A stretch of DNA of 56,648 nt from CAYXVF01 sp964468125 (GTDB lineage Bacteria > Myxococcota > XYA12-FULL-58-9 > CAYXVF01): NCBI GenBank assembly GCA_964468125.1, contig CAYXVF010000030.1, positions 1 to 56,648 on the forward strand, read 5' to 3'. Positions 40,255 through 49,250 of the stretch are shown piece after piece. Below the pieces are notes generated by a model that was given only the letters and a program-made list of their open reading frames with translations, was not told the origin of the DNA and ran no database searches. Numbering within the stretch: the stretch's first letter is position 1; each line of letters begins with the position of its first letter. The position numbers and the translations under genes were made by a program.

Positions 40255-43200
40255 GGGTGCCGGTCCTCGTTGCTGATCACGATCCAGAGTCGTTGCAGGA
40301 GCTCTCGGACCTACTCGCCCGGCGAGGGTTTGATGTGATCGCCACGCAGGATGGGGGGGATGCGCTCGCGCGTTTCTTTGAGCGCGAGCCCGCGCTGATC
40401 GTGGCGCACGAGGAGCTGCCGGTCCTGGGTGGCGCCCAGCTCTGCCAGCAGATCAAGGCTCAGGACAACGGCACTCGCGTGATCATTCTCAAAGGCGGCG
40501 CGCACGACCCGGCGGACGTCGAGCAAACGGTCGGGAGCACTGGCTGCGACGCCGTGCTCTTTAGCCCCGCCATCGGCGAGAGCCTGGAGTCGTTTCTCGA
40601 CGAGTGGGCACTGACCAGCGAGGCAAACACCGAAGCCGGGACGGAGCAGAGCCCGGCATCGTCTTCGGATGCGGAGCTCTTCGACCTCGGCGACGACGAT
40701 TTTGACGGCCTTTCGATCGGTGAGAGCACGAGCGAAGCCCCGGAGACCGGATTTCCGCAGCCTCCCCCCGCCGCCTTTCCGGAGCCGGCCGCTGCACCCT
40801 CCGAACCGGTCGAGCCGGAAGAACCGTCCGAACCCGACCTGACGAATGATCCCTTTGGTATGCCGATCCCGATCCCCCTCCCGCCGATCTTCGCGACCGA
40901 GCCCGCGGAAGAGCCGATCGAAGCGCAGCGGTCGGAGGCGGTGCCGCCGGCCGAAGCCGCCGCCGAGGAGAGCGAACCGGGGTTCGTGTCTTCGCCCGAG
41001 CCTTCGTCCGAGCCTTCGCCGGAACCTGCGACGCCCGGCGAAGGGGCAGCTCCGCCCACGGTTTTCGGCGGCTTTCCTCTTACGGCCGCATCGGTCCCGT
41101 CTCCCTCCGCCCTTCCGTCGCCGCAGCCTCGCGCGAAGGAGCCGGCGCCCAATACCGAGCGCAGCGCGCGGGTGATGGAGCTGGTGGCAGAAACGCTCGA
41201 CCCGGGGCCGACGGCTGACCGAGAGTCGGACCCGGACGCCGCGGATGTGCCCGAAATGGCGGAGGACGCGTCTTCGGCTGACGAGCCCACGGCGCCTCCG
41301 GTCGCCCATGCACCGGATTTCGGGGCGCACGTGCCATCGCCGCTCGACGCGCTCAATGACGACTCTTCCGAGGCGACACCGATCGGCGTCTTCGCCTTGC
41401 CGCCGGCCGATCCCTCCGGCCGCCCGAGCAACGTGTTCGGGGAGATCACCTCTCCCTTGAGCGCGCTCGAAGAGAGCATCGCGGGCTACGCGGAGTCTCA
41501 GTCTGCATCCCAGCCGACGGATGAGATCGCCCTCGATGATGCCATCGAGACCGCCGGAGCGCCGTTCGCCGAAGCATCAGAGGAGGAAGAGGGCCTCACC
41601 GAGCTCGAGCTCGACGACATCGTCGACCGGAGCCAGGCGCCGCTCGGCAATACGCTGGGAGCCGCCTCCGTCACCGCGCCGTCCGCACCGCAGCGCGAAG
41701 CGTCGCGTGCGCATGAGGATCCTGTTCATGTGATGACACCCAGTGGTCATCACCGGTCGGTGAGTGCTGCGAAGCTCCGCGAATCACTGCCGGAGCCCGG
41801 TGTCGAAGACCTTCCGATGAGCCCGGAGGGCTCGCCTGGGCTTCGCGCCGCACCGCACGCGAAACTGCCCCCCGGCGTACCTTCCGCCGGGGACCTGACC
41901 ACGATGCCACTTCCCCGGCTGCTCTATGAGCTGTACCGAGCAACCTTTACCGGTGTATTGACACTCAATAACCAGGGCGACCGACGACGGGTATTCATCT
42001 GGGGCGGCTTCCCGGTCCGCGTCGAGACCAGTCAGGCGAGTGAAAACCTGACGAACCTGCTTCTGAGAAAGGGGCGCATCACCGAGGCGCAGCAGCAGCA
42101 GGTGGAGCAGAAGATCCGAAACGAAAACCTCCGGGTCGGCGACGCTCTCCGCGACCTGAGCCTCCTCACGGACCGCGAGCTTCTCGACGCCATGCGCTTT
42201 TTGAACGAAGAGCGCATGGTCAACACCTTCGCCTGGCGGGAAGGAACCTATACCTTCGAGGCCCGGGCGGATTTCGCTGACGGCACCCTGTTCGGTGAAG
42301 TGCACCCGCTCAGTGTCATCTGGCGTGGAATCCACGACCACTACGACCTGTCGGTTCTCTTCGACTATTTCTCGAACCTCCGGACGCGCTACATCGTGAC
42401 GACTCACGCCTTCAGCGTACACTTTGCTGCGCTCGGCCCGTTTCTCCGGCACCTCAACATCGCTGATATCCTTTCGGGCAAGACGACTTTCGAGGGGGCG
42501 CTGCGCAGCGACGATTCACGGGCGATCGAACTCTCGCAGCTTCTCTACTTTCTGCTCGTCACCGACATGGTGAAACCGCAAGCCCGGCCCGGCGAAGCGC
42601 CCGCCGAGCTCGTTTTCGGCGCCGCGTCGGAGCCCACGCCGGAGCCCACCGCGGTGGACTATCGCGAGCTCGCCAAGGTCAGCGAGCGGATTGCCGGAGA
42701 GTACCTGCGTCTGAAGGACGTAGATTATTTCGCCGCGCTCGGTCTCGGGCACGACGCCGATCCGCAGGCGATCGAGCGCGCTTTCGAGGAGGCGAGCGCA
42801 GCGTTCCGATTCGACCGGCTCCCTCCGGGGCTCGGCGACGACATGCTGCGAAAGGTCCGCGAGATCGTCGACATGTTGGGCCAGGCGCGTGCGACCCTGC
42901 TCGACGAGTCCCGCCGTCAGAGCTACGAGAAACAGAGCAAGGTCGCGACGGTCATGTCTTTCTTCGAGGACGACGAGGACACGGTGCCCGACGCGCAATC
43001 GGGCAACGGGGCGGATGAGGGCGCCGAGGGCCTCTATCGTCAGGGCCAATCGTTGTTGGCCGAGGGACGGTTCAAGGAGGCCCAGGCGTGCATTCAGCAG
43101 GCTCTCGGCCTCGAGCCGAAAGTCGTGCGCTACTGGATCGGCCTTTCTCAGGCGATCCTCCTCGACGATTCGACGAGCGCGGAAATGTCGCGCCACGGTG

Positions 43201-43379
43201 CCCTGAACTGTCTGCGTCGGGCGGTCGAAGCGGATCCTCGCGACATCGCGGCGAATTGGGAGATCGGGAAGCTCCTGGTCAAGGTGGGGCAGACCGCCGA
43301 AGCCCGTGGACATCTTCAGCGCGTCCTCGAGAGTGACCCAGGCCACCGCGACGCCCAGGCGATGCTCGCGCAGCTCTAG
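40251..43379 (+). CDS. Multidomain regulator: pseudo-receiver, DUF4388, J-like and TPR domains
   Basis: 1042 residues. Residues 1-120 look like a response-regulator receiver (VLVADHDPESLQEL...), but the phosphoacceptor region reads LIVAHEELPV with no Asp. About 120-545 is a disordered Pro/Glu/Ala/Ser-rich linker. About 547-700 is a DUF4388 domain (LPRLLYELYRATFTGVLTL, FIWGGFPVRVETSQASENL). About 824-890 resembles a J domain (DYFAALGLGHDADPQAIERA) without HPD. TPR units fill ~926-1042 (GLYRQGQSLLAEGRFKEAQA). Probably a scaffold in myxobacterial-type signalling or motility. Translationally coupled to nadD through ATGA. Confidence 0.85.
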   Translation: MRVPVLVADHDPESLQELSDLLARRGFDVIATQDGGDALARFFEREPALIVAHEELPVLGGAQLCQQIKAQDNGTRVIILKGGAHDPADVEQTVGSTGCDAVLFSPAIGESLESFLDEWALTSEANTEAGTEQSPASSSDAELFDLGDDDFDGLSIGESTSEAPETGFPQPPPAAFPEPAAAPSEPVEPEEPSEPDLTNDPFGMPIPIPLPPIFATEPAEEPIEAQRSEAVPPAEAAAEESEPGFVSSPEPSSEPSPEPATPGEGAAPPTVFGGFPLTAASVPSPSALPSPQPRAKEPAPNTERSARVMELVAETLDPGPTADRESDPDAADVPEMAEDASSADEPTAPPVAHAPDFGAHVPSPLDALNDDSSEATPIGVFALPPADPSGRPSNVFGEITSPLSALEESIAGYAESQSASQPTDEIALDDAIETAGAPFAEASEEEEGLTELELDDIVDRSQAPLGNTLGAASVTAPSAPQREASRAHEDPVHVMTPSGHHRSVSAAKLRESLPEPGVEDLPMSPEGSPGLRAAPHAKLPPGVPSAGDLTTMPLPRLLYELYRATFTGVLTLNNQGDRRRVFIWGGFPVRVETSQASENLTNLLLRKGRITEAQQQQVEQKIRNENLRVGDALRDLSLLTDRELLDAMRFLNEERMVNTFAWREGTYTFEARADFADGTLFGEVHPLSVIWRGIHDHYDLSVLFDYFSNLRTRYIVTTHAFSVHFAALGPFLRHLNIADILSGKTTFEGALRSDDSRAIELSQLLYFLLVTDMVKPQARPGEAPAELVFGAASEPTPEPTAVDYRELAKVSERIAGEYLRLKDVDYFAALGLGHDADPQAIERAFEEASAAFRFDRLPPGLGDDMLRKVREIVDMLGQARATLLDESRRQSYEKQSKVATVMSFFEDDEDTVPDAQSGNGADEGAEGLYRQGQSLLAEGRFKEAQACIQQALGLEPKVVRYWIGLSQAILLDDSTSAEMSRHGALNCLRRAVEADPRDIAANWEIGKLLVKVGQTAEARGHLQRVLESDPGHRDAQAMLAQL

Positions 43380-43422
43380 CCAGCCCTTGTCGACTCGGTT
43401 GGGAGTTGCTAACTCGCCCGGC

Positions 43423-44886
43423 ATGAACGCGCCGACCCGACGCCCCAAGGTCTTCATGACTACCTACGGTTGCCAGATGAACGTGCTGGACTCGGAGCTC
43501 GTCCGCGGCCAGCTCGAGGCCCTGGGCTATGGGTTCACCGAGGACGTCGATGAAGCGGGAGTCGTGCTGATCAACACCTGCTCGGTGCGTGAGCTCTCAG
43601 AACAGAAGGTTTGGTCACAACTCGGTCGACTCGCCGTACAGAAGAAAAAAGAAAACCCCGACCTGGTGGTGGGGGTGCTCGGCTGCATGGCCGAGCGCGA
43701 AGCCAACGGGATCTTCGAGCGCATGCCCCACGTAGACCTCGTCTGCGGGCCCTCCATGCTCGACAGGGTTCCCGCCCTGGTGGAAAACGCGGTGAACAAC
43801 GGCGAGGAGCGACAGGTCGCGCTCACCGGCCACGTGGCCCGACGCAGCGCGGTCCTCGATGCCGCGAAGGACGGGATCGAGTCGCTCGATCTGTCTCGCG
43901 CCTTTTCGCCGGTCGAGTCGAAGTTTCAGGCCTACGCGCGCATCACCCGCGGCTGCAACAAGTTCTGCACCTACTGCGTGGTCCCCTACACCCGTGGCCC
44001 CGAGGTCCATCGGCCGCCCCAGAACGTCATCGACGAGGTGAAGCGCTTGGTCGATGCGGGGGCGCTGGAGGTGACCCTCCTCGGCCAAACGATCAATCAC
44101 TACGTGTTCAAGGAGGGCGAAAAGACCACCACCTTCGCCGACCTTCTCGTAATGATTCACGAGTCCGTGCCGGAGCTGCCACGGCTTCGCTTTGTCACGA
44201 GTTACCCGCGCGATTTCACCGACGGGGCCCTCGATGCGATGGCGAGCTGCGAGCGGGTCTGTCGCTATCTGCACGTGCCAGCCCAGAGCGGGTCAAACGC
44301 GATGCTCCGAGCGATGAACCGCGGTTACACCGTTGAAGAGTACTACGCCTTTCTCGAGCGCGCTCGTGAGCGCATGCCGGACCTGCGTTTGTCAGGCGAC
44401 ATGATCGTCGGCTTTCCAAACGAGAGCGAAGAGGATCACCGAAGCTCCGTCGAGCTTCTCGAGCGCGCGCGCTACGAGCGCTGTTTCATCTTCAAGTATT
44501 CCCCTCGCCCGGGAACCGTCGCCATCCGTCGCTACGAGGACAGCATCCCCACCGCGGTGAAGAAGCAGCGCAACGCGGAGCTGCTCGAAACCCAGGCTCG
44601 GATCAGTCATGAGCTTCACCGGGAACGGGTGGGCACGACCCTACCGGTTCTCGTGGAGAGCGAGACCCGCTTGCGCAACGAGAACCCTGCGATCAACGGC
44701 GTGAAGCTCGGCTGGGAGAAGAGCGAAAAGCCCGCCGACTGGGTCCGTCTGGTGGCGCGCACGATGGGTGACGAGATCGCAGCCTTTGATGGACCGAAAT
44801 CTCTGATCGGTAGCTTGACCCGGGTCCGCATCGTAGACGCCACCCCGCTCACCCTCCTCGGGTCCTGGGCCGACGCCACGGCGTAA
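43423..44886 (+). CDS. miaB: tRNA-2-methylthio-N6-isopentenyladenosine methylthiotransferase
   Basis: 487 residues. Radical-SAM enzyme that methylthiolates A37 of tRNAs. UPF0004 domain with three cluster cysteines (TYGCQMNVLDSE, INTCSVRE, VLGCMAERE); radical SAM motif RGCNKFCTYCVVPYTRG (CxxxCxxC); GDMIVGFPNESEEDH; C-terminal TRAM domain (VGTTLPVLVESE...TRVRIVDATPLTLLG). ATG 43423 matches the family start. TTGTCG (43387-43392), 17 bp, TAACTC (43410-43415) lie just upstream with no ribosome-binding site, suggesting a very short leader. Confidence 0.95.
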   Translation: MNAPTRRPKVFMTTYGCQMNVLDSELVRGQLEALGYGFTEDVDEAGVVLINTCSVRELSEQKVWSQLGRLAVQKKKENPDLVVGVLGCMAEREANGIFERMPHVDLVCGPSMLDRVPALVENAVNNGEERQVALTGHVARRSAVLDAAKDGIESLDLSRAFSPVESKFQAYARITRGCNKFCTYCVVPYTRGPEVHRPPQNVIDEVKRLVDAGALEVTLLGQTINHYVFKEGEKTTTFADLLVMIHESVPELPRLRFVTSYPRDFTDGALDAMASCERVCRYLHVPAQSGSNAMLRAMNRGYTVEEYYAFLERARERMPDLRLSGDMIVGFPNESEEDHRSSVELLERARYERCFIFKYSPRPGTVAIRRYEDSIPTAVKKQRNAELLETQARISHELHRERVGTTLPVLVESETRLRNENPAINGVKLGWEKSEKPADWVRLVARTMGDEIAAFDGPKSLIGSLTRVRIVDATPLTLLGSWADATA

Positions 44887-44964
44887 CTTTCCCTTCCCTG
44901 CTCACAGCAGATCACTAGATTCACGTACGCGGCGCGACGTGCGCTGCGAGGAGAACTAACGACG

Positions 44965-45615
44965 ATGTTCAACTTCCTGCGCAAGAGTGAGATGGTCGCG
45001 CGCGAGGACGCGCTTCCGGGACGCGACACGGCGGTTCCGGTCCCCGACGCTCACTTTGTCCATGGACGCCCCCTCAAAGGCCCTTTCCCAGACGGCTACG
45101 CGTGCGTGCAGGTCGGCATGGGGTGTTTTTGGGGAGCGGAGCGCAAGTTCTGGGAGCTAGACGGGGTCTACACCACCGCCGTCGGCTACTCCGGTGGCTT
45201 CACTAAGAACCCGACCTACCGGGAGGTGTGCAGCGGCAAGACCGGTCACGCGGAAACCGTGCTGGTCGTCTATGACCCGCAGCGCGTGAGCTTTGAGTCC
45301 ATCCTGCAGACCTTCTGGGAGAGCCACGACCCCACCCAAGGCATGCGCCAAGGGAACGACGTGGGCACGCAGTATCGCTCCGCGATTTACACCTACGATG
45401 AGGCGCAGCGAGATGCGGCGCTCGCATCCAAGGAAGCGTACCAGCGCAAGCTGCGCGATGCCGGCTACGGTGAAATCACGACCGAAATCGCTGACGCCCC
45501 TGAGTTCTATTACGCGGAAGAGTACCACCAGCAGTACCTAGCCAAGAACCCGAACGGCTACTGCGGCCTCGGGGGCACCGGTATTTCCTGTCCCGTGGGT
45601 CTGGTCGCGGGCTAA
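44965..45615 (+). CDS. msrA: Peptide-methionine (S)-S-oxide reductase
   Basis: 216 residues. Repairs oxidised methionine in proteins. Catalytic motif GMGCFWGAERKFWELDGV with Cys54; TAVGYSGGFTKNPTYREVCSGKTGHAE; FWESHDPTQGMRQGNDVGTQYRSAIY; the C-terminal EYHQQYLAKNPNGYCGLGGTGISCPVG supplies resolving cysteines. Preceded by GAGGAG eleven bases before the ATG. About 45 residues precede the core, longer than in the shortest MsrAs. No signal peptide, so cytoplasmic. Confidence 0.95.
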   Translation: MFNFLRKSEMVAREDALPGRDTAVPVPDAHFVHGRPLKGPFPDGYACVQVGMGCFWGAERKFWELDGVYTTAVGYSGGFTKNPTYREVCSGKTGHAETVLVVYDPQRVSFESILQTFWESHDPTQGMRQGNDVGTQYRSAIYTYDEAQRDAALASKEAYQRKLRDAGYGEITTEIADAPEFYYAEEYHQQYLAKNPNGYCGLGGTGISCPVGLVAG

Positions 45616-46748
45616 GCCGCGGGCTCTTTCGCCAACTCGCCGACGTAGACGCGAGGCACGCGTTTCTGCACGCCGGTAACGATCTCATAGGGGATCGTGC
45701 CGGCGCGCTCAGCGAGCTCGTGCGCGCCAATGCTCTCGTCTCCTTGCGATCCGAGCAAGACGACCTCGTCTCCGACGTCGACGCCCGGTATGTCGGTGAC
45801 GTCGATCATCACCAAATCCATGCACACCGATCCGATCACCGGTGCGCGCTTGCCGCGGACCAGGACCTCGGCGCGGTTGCTGAGGGTCCGGGGGTAGCCA
45901 TCGGCGTAGCCGACGGGGAGCGTGGCGATCCGCGTTTCCCGTTTAGCCACCCAATGGCCACCGTAGCTGACCGGGGTGCCTACGGGGATCGTCTTGACGT
46001 GTACGGGCGCGGTAACCCAGCGCAGGGCCGGCTGGAGCTCCGGCGCGTGCGCGTGCAAGGGACTCACTCCGTAGAGGAGAAACCCTGGGCGAAGCGCGTT
46101 CGAGATTCCGTCGTCAAAGCTTTTGGTGGCGGCGCTGTTCGCCGAGTGCACCCACCGTGGATCGAAGCCGGCTCCGCGCAGCTGGGTCAGCGCATCGGCA
46201 AAGGCCCGCGCCTGGCGCTCGTTCATCGGCGTGTCCTCTTCGTCCGCATTGGCGAAGTGGGTCATCACGCCCTCCATGCGCAGCTGCGGCTCATTTTTCG
46301 CGCGCGTCAGAAAGGTCGAAAGCTCTTTCGGCGAGAGGCCCAAGCGCGACATGCCGGTGTCGATCTTCAAGTGGTAGGAGATGGGCGCGCCCTGTGCGGC
46401 TCGTGCGAGCGCTTTGAGATGTTCGGTGGTGAAGATCATCGGGGTGAGATCGTGCTCGACCAAGAGTCGGTATCCCCCGGAGAGCGCCGCACCGAGCACG
46501 AGAATCGGCGTGCGCACACCGGCCTCGCGCAGCCGTGTGCCTTCTTCCACCAGCGCGACCGCGAAGAGCTCGACGTCCGCGCGCTCCAGCACCCGCGCCA
46601 CCGGTACGAGTCCGTGGCCGTAGCCGTCGGCTTTGATCACCGCGCACACGGGCATGCCCGGGCGGTGAGCCCGCACGGCGGCGAGATTGTGGGCGATCGC
46701 GTCGAGGTCGACGATCGCGCGCGTGGGCCGGACGTCCATTCCCCGCAT
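45612..46748 (-). CDS. alr: Alanine racemase
   Basis: 378 residues. PLP enzyme making D-alanine for peptidoglycan. PVCAVIKADGYGHG contains the PLP lysine (K39); HLKIDTGMSRLGL, VHSANSAATKSF, RPGFLLYGVSPL and PVSYGGHWVAKRETRIATLPVGYADGYPR (catalytic Tyr) and VCMDLVMIDVTDIPGVDVGDEVVLLG follow. Start at ATG 46748 or 46739. Its stop codon overlaps that of msrA on the other strand. Confidence 0.95.
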   Translation of the reverse strand: MRGMDVRPTRAIVDLDAIAHNLAAVRAHRPGMPVCAVIKADGYGHGLVPVARVLERADVELFAVALVEEGTRLREAGVRTPILVLGAALSGGYRLLVEHDLTPMIFTTEHLKALARAAQGAPISYHLKIDTGMSRLGLSPKELSTFLTRAKNEPQLRMEGVMTHFANADEEDTPMNERQARAFADALTQLRGAGFDPRWVHSANSAATKSFDDGISNALRPGFLLYGVSPLHAHAPELQPALRWVTAPVHVKTIPVGTPVSYGGHWVAKRETRIATLPVGYADGYPRTLSNRAEVLVRGKRAPVIGSVCMDLVMIDVTDIPGVDVGDEVVLLGSQGDESIGAHELAERAGTIPYEIVTGVQKRVPRVYVGELAKEPAA

Positions 46749-46842
46749 CTTGTCGGCTCCGATCGATCAGTCAAGCTCCCGCGTTTGCACGGGCGGGGGC
46801 AGGTGTCAGCAAGGCATGTGCCCCGAGCTCAGCCGAACGTAC

Positions 46843-46882
46843 GAAGGCCGGGAAACGCCGTCTCGAGCGCTTCCCGGCCTTC
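46843..46882. terminator. 12-bp stem hairpin between cysteine-rich gene and alr
   Basis: GAAGGCCGGGAA (46843-46854) and TTCCCGGCCTTC (46871-46882) form a perfect 12-bp stem with a 16-nt loop. It lies downstream of the minus-strand gene 47075-48388 and upstream of alr. No U-run follows on either strand, so it could be a factor-assisted terminator or a leader structure of alr. Confidence 0.5.
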
Positions 46883-46949
46883 CTATGCCACCCGGAGTCT
46901 CTTTCGAGGCTCCTTCTCCTACATCCTCATCGACATCCTACTGCGCAGA

Positions 46950-47009
46950 TTCTACTGCTCATGGTGCTGCTCATTTTACTGCTCATTTTACTGCTCATTG
47001 TCCCGCTGA
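46950..47009. repeat. 12-bp tandem repeat, about five units
   Basis: Units of the type TTTTACTGCTCA follow one another: 46950-46961, 46962-46973, 46974-46985, 46986-46997 and a degenerate 46998-47009. Two central units are identical. It lies in the 326-bp intergenic stretch (46749-47074) between alr and the cysteine-rich gene; apart from this and the hairpin I see nothing there. Confidence 0.75.
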
Positions 47010-47074
47010 GTGCCCTCGCGCCGGCGCGCCGGCGCGGCCGCAGTCTCCGACGGGTTCTCACCCTTTTCCGTCGG

Positions 47075-48388
47075 CTAGGGGCTCGTTCCGCTGTCGGGCA
47101 AACAGGCGGAAACGGTGCCCCCATTCGGATTGAGGAAGTTGCTGATCACGAGGAAAAGCGCCTTCGTAAGAATGTTCCCCTGGTCTCCACCGCAGGAGTA
47201 GCCGGAGGGGCAGGAGTCGATGATCTCCGAGATGATCGCGTCGCAGGCCTGGTAGCAGGCCTTCTCACAGCCCGGCAGAGGAAGTCCGGCGTCGCAGAAG
47301 GGACCGAATTCGGCGGCCCCCGGCGCGCAGATTTGACCGCCGCCGCAGTCGAGGTCGCTCAAACAGGCGCTGCCGATCGTCCCGATCGACTGGTTCACGC
47401 ATTGTCCGGATGCGTTGCAGTTGCAGGGGAGCGCTCCGTTGCACTCGCCCTGACACTCGATGTTGTTGTTGCAGCCGGGCTGGCAGGTTCCGCTGAAAAT
47501 GTCGCAGTAGGTCATCGGAGGGCAATCGGAAGGCTGTTGGCACGTGCCACCCTCGGGGAAACAGGCTGGCGGATCGAAGGCGGTATTGCAGGCAAAACCC
47601 ATCTGCGAGCAGGTGCCGTTGTTGCAGGGTTCCGGCGATTTGCAGAGACCCTCCTTGCAAACCAAGCCGTATGGCGTGCACTCCACCTGCGCGGCGCAGG
47701 CCTGAGCCGCCTGACAATCCCCGCCATTGCAGAACTCGTTCGCCTGACACTCGCCGTCGTTTAGGCACGAGCCCGCGGGCCTGCAGACGTTGTTGACGCA
47801 TTCGCAGACGCCTGCGCTGCAGCCGGCGACGCTGGCGCAGTCGCTGACCGTGTTGCAGCCGCCGGCTCCTACCGCGTTCGGATCGACGCAGGTGTTGTCG
47901 ACATTGCAGCGCCAGCCAAACGGACACTGCGTGTCGGTTACGCAGGAAGCGGGAGGCGCGCTGCAGGTGTTCCCGGAGAGCGAGCAGGCCTCGCCGGGCG
48001 GGCAATCTTGGCTGTTGTTTGCGGGGTTGCAGGAGATGTTGGTGTAGCACTGGCCATCGACGCAGCTTTGACCGAAGTCGCACTGGGAGTCGCCGTCGCA
48101 GGGCAGCTCGCAACGACCCTGCGTACCGCTCACCCAGGGGTCCGGTGTGCTCGGGTACTTGCAGTAGGTCCCGGAAGCGCAGTCCTGGTCTCGCGTGCAG
48201 GCGTCGGCCTCCGTGCAAAAGCCGCCGTCGCAAACGCCACTCGCACACTCGTTGCCGTCGGTGCAGGCGCGGGAGGTGATGCCGTTTGGATTGTTTTGGC
48301 CGTCGATCGCGCTGTCACGCGCGCCGCCGCACCCGGCGACAACAGACGACACAACCACCGCCATGAACAGGCGCGTGTTAGCTCTCAT
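47075..48388 (-). CDS. Cysteine-rich lipoprotein (Dickkopf/EB-like repeats)
   Basis: 437 residues. Signal peptide and lipobox MAVVVSSVVAGC (Cys20) place it in the outer membrane. Almost the whole chain consists of repeated small disulfide modules of the form C-x(4-6)-C-x-x-G-x-C-x(2-4)-G-x-C (e.g. CTDGNECASGVCDGGFC, CVTDTQCPFGWRCNVDNTC, CLNDGECQANEFCNGGDC). Such proteins are abundant in myxobacteria; their role is unknown, with adhesion or surface protection plausible. It has its own promoter-like sequence at 48531-48560. Confidence 0.85.
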   Translation of the reverse strand: MRANTRLFMAVVVSSVVAGCGGARDSAIDGQNNPNGITSRACTDGNECASGVCDGGFCTEADACTRDQDCASGTYCKYPSTPDPWVSGTQGRCELPCDGDSQCDFGQSCVDGQCYTNISCNPANNSQDCPPGEACSLSGNTCSAPPASCVTDTQCPFGWRCNVDNTCVDPNAVGAGGCNTVSDCASVAGCSAGVCECVNNVCRPAGSCLNDGECQANEFCNGGDCQAAQACAAQVECTPYGLVCKEGLCKSPEPCNNGTCSQMGFACNTAFDPPACFPEGGTCQQPSDCPPMTYCDIFSGTCQPGCNNNIECQGECNGALPCNCNASGQCVNQSIGTIGSACLSDLDCGGGQICAPGAAEFGPFCDAGLPLPGCEKACYQACDAIISEIIDSCPSGYSCGGDQGNILTKALFLVISNFLNPNGGTVSACLPDSGTSP

Positions 48389-48530
48389 TTGATATTCCTA
48401 TCCCTATCGAGCCCACCCGGAGGTGGAGCTCCTCATCCCATCATAGAGCCTCCACTCACCCAAGGAGGCCCACTCCCAAGCATGCTGTATGAGGGCGCCT
48501 GCCGCTCGCCCACATCCGCTCAGAACCCAG

Positions 48531-48560
48531 AGAGTAGTCCGCCCCTTTTCAAGGTGTCAA
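48531..48560 (-). promoter_or_regulatory. Predicted promoter of the cysteine-rich lipoprotein gene
   Basis: Minus strand: TTGACA (plus 48555-48560), 18-bp spacer, TACTCT (plus 48531-48536). It leaves a leader of roughly 135 bases before ATG 48388. The stretch 48389-48619 otherwise holds no gene that I can see. Confidence 0.4.
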
Positions 48561-48619
48561 CCGAAGAGAGGGGCGTCGCCTCGTCGATTCACGAGACTTT
48601 TCCGGAATGTAGGGAGACG

Positions 48620-49247
48620 TCAGGTGCTTGCGCACACGGCCATGGGCCTCGTCGCAATGGCCCCCGCCCGTTTCAACGCTTCCGAAGCGGCTCGGAGGGT
48701 AGCCCCCGATGTGACCACGTCGTCGACCAGAATCCAGACGCCGCTGAGCGGTTTCGTCGCACTGAATGCGCCTTCCACGTTCGATTCGCGCTGGGCGAGC
48801 GGCAGATCGCTCTGCGGCGGTGTGTCCCGAACGCGACGGAGCGCGCGGCGTACCGGGAGCCCCCAGGTCTCGCCGCAGACCTCCGCAATGATCTCTGCTT
48901 GGTTGAATCCGCGGGCCCAGTAGCGCATCGGCGAAAGGGGGACCGGAACGATCCCCGCACAGCCCGCCGCCGCCTCGCGCGCCGCGGGATGTGCAGCCAA
49001 GAGGCGTCAGGGCCCGGGCGCTGTCCCGTCGGCGCTGGAATTTCGCGGCGACCACGGTGCTCGCGATAGGCCCGCCGTATTCATAGGCCGCGATCACCGG
49101 GATCTCGCGCGGTGCCGGTTCCAGCGCATCGTAGCAGCCGTCGCAGAGGCCAAAGGGAGCTTCCGCGTTCCGAGGCTGGGCGAGCTCGCAGGCGCAGCGC
49201 GGCGGGAAGAGCAGGAGCCGGAGCGAAGCCACGACCTCGTGCAACAC
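48620..49247 (-). pseudogene. comF: comF-like phosphoribosyltransferase with frameshift
   Basis: From GTG 49247 the frame gives the ComF zinc finger (FPPRCACEL, FGLCDGCYDAL) and AAYEYGGPIASTVVAAKFQ up to ARALTP. The rest continues in another frame: LAAHPAAREAAAGCAGIVPV, PLSPMRYWARGFNQAEIIAE and the PRPP motif WILVDDVVTSGATLRAA, ending at 48620. One extra base (or two missing) near 48998-49006 explains it. ComF supports DNA uptake in naturally competent bacteria. It starts three bases after the HEAT-repeat gene. A sequencing error is possible, as nothing else in it is damaged. Confidence 0.8.
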
Positions 49248-49250
49248 GCG

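Noticed and set aside
46961..47764. Plus-strand frame beginning with LLILLLILLLIV
   Set aside because: The hydrophobic start is produced by the 12-bp repeats, and the rest is antisense to the cysteine-rich lipoprotein.
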